Shown: in pieces, positions 25,614-31,918 of the stretch | How positions within the stretch are numbered: position 1 is the stretch's first letter | How the letters are laid out: every line of letters starts with the position of its first letter | Assembly (NCBI GenBank): GCA_964507325.1 | Contig: CAZDQL010000073.1 | Coordinates: forward strand, 1 to 32,824 | DNA from: CAZDQL01 sp964507325 | Lineage (GTDB): Bacteria > Planctomycetota > UBA1135 > GCA-002686595 | DNA: 32,824 bases | Direction: 5' to 3' | The notes under the pieces: model-generated | Database searches by the model: none | Told to the model about the DNA's origin: nothing | The model's input: only the letters and a program-made list of their open reading frames with translations | Program-made: the position numbers and the translations under genes

Positions 25614-27797
25614 CTACTCCCCGTCCTCCCCGTTCCCCCCGTCCGCACCGGGACGCTCCGGAACGGTGGTCGAGAAGTCGACTCCCTCCGGGACCGGCAC
25701 GGCCACCGGGACCGTCTCGAGCTCGCCATCCACCTGCGACGTGGAGTCGATCGCGACGAAGGCCGTGTAGGCGCACAACAGCCCGTACTCGAGGGCCAGG
25801 TCCCGGATCCGCCGCGCGCACCTCTGGGCGTCGACCCCCTCGTCGCCGCGCGCCTCCGAGAGGAGATCGGCGATGCGCGTCCTCGCCCAGAGCTTGGCCA
25901 TCGCCGCACCCATCCGGGGTGAGGTCTCCCGTCGCACTTCGACCCCCAGTTCCCGCCAGGTGCCCGCGGTCCGGCCCAGGACGCGCACACCGTTGCGCAG
26001 GTCGTCGACGGACCCCCCGACGCGCGCCAGGACCTCGATCGGGCGCCCCACGAAGAGGTCGGGCAGGACGCTCGGGAGGACGTCTCGGACCTCCAGGTCG
26101 CCCCAGTCGATCTCGAGGGAGGTGAGCGCCGGCCGACGCGTGCGCTCGAAGAAGGCGCCCATCACCCGGGATCCGTCGTCGTCGAGCCCCAGGTAGGCGG
26201 CGCAGCCACTCCCCTCGCGGGCCATCCCCTCGAGCAGGAAGCGGTTCGGCGAGGACCCCACGCCGAAGGGGAAGACCACGGTCTCTCCCGCGGCCCGTCG
26301 GACCTCGCGCAGGACCTCCTCTTCGTTGCCGATGTAGCCGTCGGTCATGAAGGCCACCAGGCGCTGGCGCTCGGGATCGTCGCGCTGCCGCAGGGCGGCC
26401 CGCACTCCGCTCAGCATCTCGGTGCCTCCGCCGGCGCTCAGCGTCTCGACGAAGCGCCGGGCGCGGCGCAGGTTGGCGGGGGTGGCGGGTTGGGGATGCT
26501 CGTCGAGCTGGTCGGCCCCGTAGGAGAAGCGGATGATGCGGAAGGTGTCCCTCGGCCCCAGTCGATCCAGCGCCTCGAGGATCGCGGCGCGGCACTGGCG
26601 CAGGGGCGCGCCGCTCATCGAGCCGGAGCAATCGACGACGCAGATCAGCTCCATGGGGCGGGCGGGCAGGTCCGCGAGCAAGGCCGGAGGGTGGATGGCG
26701 AGGCGTGCCCAGCCCCCTTTCCCGTTCTCGGTTCCGCTGAGGAAGAGCGCCGAACGGGGTGAGCCGCCCGCCAGGCGATAGCGCAGGACCAGATCGCGAT
26801 TGGGGAGGCGGTCCTCGGAGGCGAGGCGCACCCGCGCGCGGTCGGGGGCGGGGCGCTCGACGAGCAGCTCGTGGGTCTTGCACTCCAGCGCCTCGATGGG
26901 GGTGCCCGCCTCGAGGGTCAGGGCGAAGTCGATGTCGTGACCGCTGCGCTCCTCGGGGCGCAGGTAGGGGACCTCGACCGCCTGCCCCGAGGAGCCGCGC
27001 GTCGCGAGGGTCACCGCACCGATGCCATCGCCCCCCCCGGCGGGGTTGTAGCGCGGCCCCACGACCATCGGGAAGACCAGCTCGTACCAGCCGTCGCGCA
27101 GGGGCACGCGGTGGAAGTACTCCACCGTCACGTCGATCCCCTCACCGGGGGCGATGTTGGCGACCTTCTGGGTGAAGACGTTCGGTCGCTCCTGGGTCAA
27201 GAGCGAGGCGGCGATGCCGGCGCGCTTGGCCTCTTGGTAGAGCTTCTCCGCCTCCTCCCGTTCGCGGATCACCCCGCGGATCGTGCGCTCGCCGATCGTC
27301 ATCAGGAAGTCGGTGACCGCCGCGTCGTGGGGGAGGGGGAAGACGTAGACCGCCTCGATCGGGTGGTCGAAGGGGTTCTCGAATTCCTGGCGCACCGCCA
27401 GGGTGGCGAGGGTGCCCTGCACGTGCCCCTCGACGTCGGTGTGGGCCAGGGGAACGACGACGGTGCGCTCCTCCACCTGCGTGACGAGTCCGCCGGTGCC
27501 GGGGATGTCCCGCTGTCCAGGGTCTCCGAAGGCTTCGCCGTCCCGGAGGAGGTTCAGCACGGCGGTCGCGTCGGGTCGCGGGAGGATCCAGAGCTCCTGC
27601 GCAGCGTGATCCGCCTCCTCGTAGCCCCTGAAGTACTCCTGGTTCTGCCCCGAGCCGAGCGCTCGCTCCGCGGCCGACGCTCCCTCCGTCCAGAAGGTCC
27701 CCGGCCGAGAGCCGGTGCAGGCGCCGAGCGCCAGGGCGCAGCACGCCACCCATGCGCGGTGGAAGGGGAAGGGTCGCGACGTCGTCGTACGGCTCAC
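25614..27797 (-). CDS. VIT and von Willebrand factor A domain lipoprotein
   Basis: 727 residues. The GTG start overlaps the preceding stop (GTGA). The signal sequence ends in L-G-A-C (Cys 27), so the protein is probably lipid-anchored. A VIT domain spans about residues 95-240 (repeated E-F-E-N-P-F-D-H-P-I-E-A-V-Y-V-F-P-L-P pattern, then a helical R-E-x-E-A-E-K-L-Y-x-E-A). The VWA domain starts near 380 with a complete MIDAS: D-C-S-G-S near 388, the Thr of G-G-T-E-M near 458, and Asp of M-T-D-G-Y near 484. Metal-dependent ligand binding is therefore possible. It is last in the sigma-factor operon; family members resemble inter-alpha-trypsin inhibitor heavy chains. Confidence 0.9.
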   Translation of the reverse strand: MSRTTTSRPFPFHRAWVACCALALGACTGSRPGTFWTEGASAAERALGSGQNQEYFRGYEEADHAAQELWILPRPDATAVLNLLRDGEAFGDPGQRDIPGTGGLVTQVEERTVVVPLAHTDVEGHVQGTLATLAVRQEFENPFDHPIEAVYVFPLPHDAAVTDFLMTIGERTIRGVIREREEAEKLYQEAKRAGIAASLLTQERPNVFTQKVANIAPGEGIDVTVEYFHRVPLRDGWYELVFPMVVGPRYNPAGGGDGIGAVTLATRGSSGQAVEVPYLRPEERSGHDIDFALTLEAGTPIEALECKTHELLVERPAPDRARVRLASEDRLPNRDLVLRYRLAGGSPRSALFLSGTENGKGGWARLAIHPPALLADLPARPMELICVVDCSGSMSGAPLRQCRAAILEALDRLGPRDTFRIIRFSYGADQLDEHPQPATPANLRRARRFVETLSAGGGTEMLSGVRAALRQRDDPERQRLVAFMTDGYIGNEEEVLREVRRAAGETVVFPFGVGSSPNRFLLEGMAREGSGCAAYLGLDDDGSRVMGAFFERTRRPALTSLEIDWGDLEVRDVLPSVLPDLFVGRPIEVLARVGGSVDDLRNGVRVLGRTAGTWRELGVEVRRETSPRMGAAMAKLWARTRIADLLSEARGDEGVDAQRCARRIRDLALEYGLLCAYTAFVAIDSTSQVDGELETVPVAVPVPEGVDFSTTVPERPGADGGNGEDGE

Positions 27798-28210
27798 TGG
27801 ATCAACTCCACGTTCACTGCGGTCAATACTCCTCGCTCGCCAGCCGCCGCCTGCAGCTCGATCTCGAAGTCCACCGGCGCGGGGCCCTCCACCGCCAGGT
27901 GCACCCGCGCCACCCGCTGGCGCCCGCGGGGGCCCCCGTCGAGGGTGAAGGCCGCCAGGATGACGCGCCCTCCCTTCAGGGCCGCGGGGTCGTAGTGGGG
28001 GGGCTCGGCCCACACGGCGTCCTCCCCCCCCTCGACGCCCACCAGCCTCGCGCGCCCGCTGGGATCGACCAGCTCGACCTGCCAGGCGTGGAGCGCGAGC
28101 TCCCCGGGGTCGAGGTAGAGGTCGGCGTGGGCGAAGCGCACCTCCTGCGCGGCGGGGTGGGCCGCGCCGAGGAGCAGCAGGGTGGCGATGGCGATCAAGA
28201 GCGGCTTCAT
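27794..28210 (-). CDS. Small exported protein, possibly cohesin-like
   Basis: 138 residues. A signal peptide (hydrophobic 3-16, cleavage near A-Q at 21-22) predicts export. The mature 117 residues are beta-rich and contain L-A-L-H-A-W-Q-V-E-L near 38-47, G-V-E-G-G near 58-62, Y-D-P-A-A-L near 73-78, and V-I-L-A-A-F near 83-88, followed by a V-A-R-V-H-L-A-V-E-G strand. This order of strands resembles the cohesin/Ig-like fold, but the similarity is from pattern reading and is not certain. The start forms an ATGA overlap with the dockerin-protein stop, and its own stop overlaps the VWA start, so all three are tightly coupled. Confidence 0.7.
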   Translation of the reverse strand: MKPLLIAIATLLLLGAAHPAAQEVRFAHADLYLDPGELALHAWQVELVDPSGRARLVGVEGGEDAVWAEPPHYDPAALKGGRVILAAFTLDGGPRGRQRVARVHLAVEGPAPVDFEIELQAAAGERGVLTAVNVELIQ

Positions 28211-28632
28211 CGATCGATCCTCACGGCGAGCTGGGCTGCGGCGCGCACGTCTCCGTCGTCCACGTCCCCGTCCCGGTCCAGGTCCCACCGGGACTCCAGC
28301 GGAGCCTCGTCCCTCAGACGGCGAGCCAGCGACCAGGCGTCCAGGATGTCGACCCGCCCACTGCCGTCGACGTCGGCGGGAGCCAGGGCGACGAGGGCGG
28401 GGTCGTCGAAGGGGACCGCGGCCCACCACACCAGGGCCAGCAAGCCCGCGGCCGCGGCGCTCCCGAGACTCGCCAGGAGCCAGTGCTTCCGACGCCGGGG
28501 CCCGGCGAGGCGCCGGTGGGCCGCGCGGCGGATCGCTGCGTCGACGGCAGAGGGCAGGGGCGGCGGCTCCCACAGCCGCGAGAGCTCGCGGCGGAGGGCT
28601 GCGGGGAGCCTGGGTTCGTCCTGCTCTGACAT
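28207..28632 (-). CDS. Putative anti-sigma factor with C-terminal dockerin domain
   Basis: 141 residues in three parts. Residues 1-50 are cytoplasmic and basic (many Arg, no Cys, so no zinc-binding anti-sigma motif). A single transmembrane helix is at about 51-72. Residues 85-141 contain two dockerin-type calcium loops: D87-x-D89-x-S91-G-x-V-x-x-x-D98 and D117-x-D119-x-D121-G-x-V-x-x-x-D128, each followed by a helix. The gene lies directly after an ECF sigma gene, the usual place of its anti-sigma factor. Anti-sigma function is inferred from context and topology; the dockerin pattern is seen directly. A dockerin binds cohesin domains, and the next gene may encode one. Confidence 0.78.
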   Translation of the reverse strand: MSEQDEPRLPAALRRELSRLWEPPPLPSAVDAAIRRAAHRRLAGPRRRKHWLLASLGSAAAAGLLALVWWAAVPFDDPALVALAPADVDGSGRVDILDAWSLARRLRDEAPLESRWDLDRDGDVDDGDVRAAAQLAVRIDR

Positions 28633-28678
28633 GGCTGTGGCCGGTCTGGGGATGAAGGGGACGGGGCGCGGCGCGGGT

Positions 28679-29242
28679 TCAGCCTCCGCGGGTTTCCTCG
28701 AACCACGCCCGAGCGCGGGGATCGCTGCGCAGGCAGCGCAGGGCGTGGTGGGCGCGGGACTTGACCGTGCCCTGGGGGATGCCGAGGACGGCGGCGATCT
28801 CGACCTCGCTCAGCCCGTCGGCGTAGCGCAGGAGCAGCACCTCCCGCTGCGCCTCCGGGAGGCCCGCCAGGGCGCCCAGGAGATCGGCGCGCGGGTCGTC
28901 GGGGGGGACGTCGTCGCGGGCGGGGGCCGCCGCCAGGGCCTCCGCGTCGGAGGGGAAGCGACCGCGCCGGCCGCGGGCGGCCTGCGCCTCGTGACGCACC
29001 GCGGGGTAGAGGAAGGTGGTCATCCGCGCCCGCAGCTCGAAGCCCGGGAACTTGCGCAGGAGGTAGAGGAAGACCTCCTGCACCACATCCGCCGCGTCGG
29101 CGGGGTGGCCGGTGAGGCGCAGGGCGAGGGCGTGGACCCAGTCCCGGTAGCGCTCGTAGAGCGCTTCGAAGGCCCTCGCGTCGCCGGCGTTGGCGGCGGC
29201 GACCAGGCGCAGGTCCCGGTCGTGGTCGCGGGGTGGGGTCAC
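28679..29242 (-). CDS. ECF-family RNA polymerase sigma factor
   Basis: About 187 residues from GTG 29242 (a GTG at 29269 would extend it by nine). Region 2 is seen at about 20-65, with F-E-A-L-Y-E-R-Y-R-D-W-V and D-A-A-D-V-V-Q-E-V-F. Region 4 lies at about 125-175, with L-P-E-A-Q-R-E-V-L-L-L-R-Y, then L-S-E-V-E-I-A-A-V-L-G-I-P-Q-G-T-V-K-S-R, the DNA-binding helix-turn-helix. Such factors redirect RNA polymerase to a small regulon under control of a membrane anti-sigma factor, here probably the next gene. The shorter start is preferred because a TACACT box lies only 6 nt upstream. Confidence 0.88.
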   Translation of the reverse strand: MTPPRDHDRDLRLVAAANAGDARAFEALYERYRDWVHALALRLTGHPADAADVVQEVFLYLLRKFPGFELRARMTTFLYPAVRHEAQAARGRRGRFPSDAEALAAAPARDDVPPDDPRADLLGALAGLPEAQREVLLLRYADGLSEVEIAAVLGIPQGTVKSRAHHALRCLRSDPRARAWFEETRGG

Positions 29243-29248
29243 CGCGCG

Positions 29249-29254
29249 AGTGTA
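29249..29254 (-). promoter_or_regulatory. Candidate -10 box (TACACT) for the sigma operon
   Basis: Read on the minus strand, TACACT lies 6 nt before GTG 29242, with CGCGCG between and no Shine-Dalgarno. A transcript from it would begin at or next to the start codon (leaderless). It falls inside the extended alternative reading frame, so it also argues for the shorter start. No -35 is recognisable in the G-rich upstream sequence. Confidence 0.35.
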
Positions 29255-29338
29255 CCCCCGAACCACCACCGCCCCCCACCCACCCGGGCCTGGCCCCTGG
29301 GACTGGCCTCGGGTTCGGCGGGTTGCGGGGTGCCGGGG

Positions 29339-29911
29339 CTATTTCGCCCGCCAGTCCGCCCGAATCCCCGCGATCTGCTCCAGGTGTCTCTCCCCGTGCA
29401 GTGCCAGGAACGCCAGGTACTGGTACAGGTCGAGCTTCTCGCCCACCACCGACACGCGGATCCGGTGCAGGGTGCCCTCTCCCGCGGGGAGGCCCGCGAG
29501 CAACTCACGGGTGCGAGCGTGGTCCGCCGCCAGCTCGCTCGCCACTGCGGCCAGGTCGCGCCCACCCTTCGGCGTCATGTGCTCGGGGTGTGGCCAGGTC
29601 CGTGTGCGATCGGTCACCACGCCGAGCGGCGAGAAGCGGCTCTGCTCGGTGGGCCACTCCACCCCGCGACGCAGCCGCCGCTGGCAGATGCGAGCCAGCT
29701 TGTCGATCGAGAGCAGCAGGTAGTGGTTGGCGAGGTGCACGTGCTCCAGGACCTCGCGCACGGTGAAGGCCTCCGGCCGTGGGCGGTGGTCCACCTCGGG
29801 GGCGGGGATGCGACAGGCGTCGGCCAACCCCTCGAAGACCCGGTCCAAGAGTCGCTCGAGGGACGCGGTCGCCTCCGGCCAGGGGGCTCCGTCCTGCGCC
29901 AGCTCAGCCAC
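29339..29911 (-). CDS. DinB-family (four-helix) protein
   Basis: 190 residues, the usual DinB/YfiT size. A mostly helical protein with a probable metal site: H57/H59 and H63 in E-H-V-H-L-A-N-H and H172/H176 in L-H-G-E-R-H, the H-x-x-x-H motif ending DinB-like proteins. Some family members are thiol-dependent S-transferases (bacillithiol or mycothiol); the substrate here is unknown. Start GTG 29911 overlaps the end of the FAD oxidoreductase by 8 nt, so the two are translated from one message. Confidence 0.85.
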   Translation of the reverse strand: MAELAQDGAPWPEATASLERLLDRVFEGLADACRIPAPEVDHRPRPEAFTVREVLEHVHLANHYLLLSIDKLARICQRRLRRGVEWPTEQSRFSPLGVVTDRTRTWPHPEHMTPKGGRDLAAVASELAADHARTRELLAGLPAGEGTLHRIRVSVVGEKLDLYQYLAFLALHGERHLEQIAGIRADWRAK

Positions 29912-31028
29912 GGCCCGCGGGGGCGAAGCGCCCCGGGGAGAGGGCGTTCCGGAGGTCGGGGTCGATCGGCTCGCCCAAGAGAAGCTGGGCCGCGACGCGC
30001 CCCAGGGCGGCGGAGACCGTCATGCCATGCCCTCCGAGACCGGCGATCCAGAAGAGCCCCTCGAGGACGGGGTCCACCCCCACCAGCGGGGTGTCGTCCT
30101 CGGTCAGGGTGCGCAGCCCCGGCCAGAAGTGGGCCAGGGGAGCGTCCCCCAGGTCCGGGAGGTGGCGCTCCGCCTTGGCGGCGATCGCCAGCGGCACCTC
30201 GGGGTCGGCCCCTCGCTCGTCGGCGTCGACGTCCTGGATCTCGCAGGCACAGAGCAGCATGCCGCCGCTCTCCGGCCGCGCGTACATCCCCGCGTGGTCG
30301 TCCCACACGATCGGCCAGCGTGGGTCCACCCGGGGGTCGTGGCCGGTCACGACCAGGTGGCGCCGGGTGACGCGCAGGGCCGCCCGTGACCCGGATCCGG
30401 CTCCGAGCGATCCCGCCCAGGCCCCCGCTGCGAGGGCGACCGTCTGGGCGTGAATCCGCCCTCCGTCGCTGAGGTCCACCCCCTCCACGCGCTCGCTCGC
30501 ACGGAGCAGCCGCTCCACCCGCGACGAGGTCCGGATCTCGACGCCCCCCGCTCGCGCGCCACGCGCCAGGATCTCGATCAGGTGGGCCACGTCGAGGTGC
30601 CCCTGCCGCGCGAGGAGCCAGGAACGCGCGCCGCCCGGCCGCCAGTGGGGGGCGAGGGCAACGCGGCGCTCCGCCGACAGGGCCAGGGCCTCGCCTCGCT
30701 CGACGTGCTCGGCGACCCACGGGGGAGGATCGTCCTCCGGGCTTCCCTCGGACACGATCAGCCCCACCTCGTCGAGGAGCCCCTGCTCCGTCAGGCCCGG
30801 GGGGGTCTCGCGCAGGAAGGCCGCGCTCTCCAGGGCCAATGCCCGCGTGGCGGGAGCGTCGATCGCGGTGCGCAGGATGGCGGCGTTGTGGCCACTCGCG
30901 CAGCGGCCCAATCCGGGCTCCGCCTCGAGCAGGAGGACCTCTTCCCCCGCGCCCAGACGCGCCAGCCACCAGGCGGTGGCCACGCCGGCGATCCCGCCGC
31001 CGACGATGACGATTCGTCGATCACCCAT
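29904..31028 (-). CDS. FAD-dependent oxidoreductase of the D-amino-acid oxidase family
   Basis: 374 residues. The Rossmann FAD-binding motif V-I-V-G-G-G-I-A-G-V-A-T-A is at about 6-18, ending in an acidic L-L-E-A-E near 30-34. G-H-N-A-A-I-L-R near 45-52 and the C-terminal W-P-G-L-R-T-L-T-E-D, then P-V-L-E-G-L-F-W-I-A-G-L-G-G-H-G-M near 310-345, are typical of glycine/sarcosine/D-amino-acid oxidase-type (DAO) enzymes. The natural substrate cannot be told. ATG 31028 is chosen since it places the FAD motif at the N-terminus; an upstream in-frame GTG region would enter the repeat element. The element ends 20 nt before this ATG and may carry or separate its promoter. Confidence 0.88.
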   Translation of the reverse strand: MGDRRIVIVGGGIAGVATAWWLARLGAGEEVLLLEAEPGLGRCASGHNAAILRTAIDAPATRALALESAAFLRETPPGLTEQGLLDEVGLIVSEGSPEDDPPPWVAEHVERGEALALSAERRVALAPHWRPGGARSWLLARQGHLDVAHLIEILARGARAGGVEIRTSSRVERLLRASERVEGVDLSDGGRIHAQTVALAAGAWAGSLGAGSGSRAALRVTRRHLVVTGHDPRVDPRWPIVWDDHAGMYARPESGGMLLCACEIQDVDADERGADPEVPLAIAAKAERHLPDLGDAPLAHFWPGLRTLTEDDTPLVGVDPVLEGLFWIAGLGGHGMTVSAALGRVAAQLLLGEPIDPDLRNALSPGRFAPAGRG

Positions 31029-31047
31029 CTGCTGCGGGGAGCTTAGT

Positions 31048-31260
31048 GAACTGCCCCCCTTCCGTGTGCATCCGGCCGTCGACGCCGCGATCACCACGCT
31101 CTGAACCCACCTCGGGCCCACCCAGAGCCGGCGTCCGCCGGTGCCCGTTCGTCAGCCTCCTCCAGAGGGCCTGCGCCGGGGGCAGGGCGCTCCAAGTCCT
31201 TTGGAGCCAAGAGGCTACGACGAGCGGCCTCGCGAGAAGCACAACGAAGGGAGGCAGTTC
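31048..31260 (-). repeat. MITE-like inverted-terminal repeat element, copy 2
   Basis: This 213-bp inverted copy of the element at 74-285 fills nearly the whole gap between the NUDIX stop (31267) and the oxidoreductase start (31028). The end at 31048-31062 reads GAACTGCCCCCCTTC; the opposite end (31246-31260) is its reverse complement with one change. On the minus strand the T-W-S-A-L-P-P-A-Q-A-L-W-R core (31197-31159) and the M-H-T-E-G-G-Q-F segment (from 31071) keep exactly the spacing of copy 1. A frame from GTG 31242 runs through both and ends at 31021, overlapping the oxidoreductase start. No clear target-site duplication is seen. Confidence 0.75.
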
Positions 31261-31266
31261 GGGAGT

Positions 31267-31845
31267 TCAGCCGTGGCGTAGGTCGATGACCCTGGCGAGG
31301 GCCGAGATCACCAGGGCGTGGTCGATCTCGCCGCGCCGGACCGCCTGCACGACCTCCTCTTCCTCCAGGAGATCCACCGCGATGTCCTCCCCCTCGTCGA
31401 GTTCCTGTTCGCCCACCCGCCGCACCCCCTCCGCCAGGAAGTGGTGGCAGCGGTTGTCGTGGAAGGCCGAGTTGGGCTCGACGGAGCCCAGGGGGATCCA
31501 GCGCTCCGCCTCGTGGCCCGTCTCCTCCCGGAGCTCCCGCTGGGCGGCCTCGAGGGGGGATTCCCCGGGATCGACGACCCCCCCCGGGATCTCGGTCGTG
31601 ACGTGACCCGAGCCGAAGCGGTACTGCCGCACGACCAGGAAGCGCCCTCCCGCGGTGCGGGGGACCACGTTGATCCAGTCGCGGGTCTCGAGCACCAGGC
31701 GCCTGAGGTGCGCCCCCGTGCGGGGGTTCTCCATCAGGTCCCAGCGCGCGCGGAAGAGGTACAGGTCGGGGCCGGGCTCGCTACCGTGGCGGCGCCAGGG
31801 TTGGGGGGCGGGAGGGGTGGGTTCAGGGGGGGGGACGGGCGTCAT
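31267..31845 (-). CDS. NUDIX hydrolase
   Basis: 192 residues from ATG 31845, which has GGAG 3 nt upstream; an in-frame ATG at 31920 would add a Pro-rich extension and overlap the divergent gene. The Nudix box is complete: G89-x5-E95-x7-R103-E104-x-x-E107-E108-x-G, hydrolysing a nucleoside diphosphate linked to another moiety. The surrounding sequence, with W-I-N-V-V near 57 and V-V-R-Q-Y-R-F-G near 71, resembles ADP-ribose pyrophosphatase-like members, but the substrate is not certain. It is first of a minus-strand group with the FAD oxidoreductase and DinB protein. Confidence 0.92.
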   Translation of the reverse strand: MTPVPPPEPTPPAPQPWRRHGSEPGPDLYLFRARWDLMENPRTGAHLRRLVLETRDWINVVPRTAGGRFLVVRQYRFGSGHVTTEIPGGVVDPGESPLEAAQRELREETGHEAERWIPLGSVEPNSAFHDNRCHHFLAEGVRRVGEQELDEGEDIAVDLLEEEEVVQAVRRGEIDHALVISALARVIDLRHG

Positions 31846-31851
31846 CGCTCC

Positions 31852-31880
31852 AGGGTAGGGCACGGGGAGGGCGTTGTTCA
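31852..31880 (-). promoter_or_regulatory. Candidate promoter of the NUDIX gene
   Basis: On the minus strand, TGAACA (31880-31875) and TACCCT (31857-31852) are separated by 17 nt, the standard spacer of a sigma-70-type promoter. The -10 box ends 6 nt before the ATG at 31845, so the leader would be very short. This is the only gene in the window where both boxes can be proposed. Confidence 0.4.
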
Positions 31881-31904
31881 CTTCCCGACCCGTCCCGCCT
31901 GCGC

Positions 31905-31910
31905 TACCGT
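31905..31910 (+). promoter_or_regulatory. Candidate -10 box (TACCGT) for the EamA gene
   Basis: TACCGT lies 8 nt before ATG 31919, with no Shine-Dalgarno between, again consistent with a leaderless message. It is back to back with the NUDIX promoter in a 73-nt divergent gap. No good -35 at the right distance is visible. Confidence 0.3.
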
Positions 31911-31918
31911 CCCGCGCC

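Noticed and set aside
31029..31121. Upstream extension of the FAD oxidoreductase to 31121
   Set aside because: It would place 31 extra residues, partly from the repeat element, before the FAD-binding motif that normally starts the protein.
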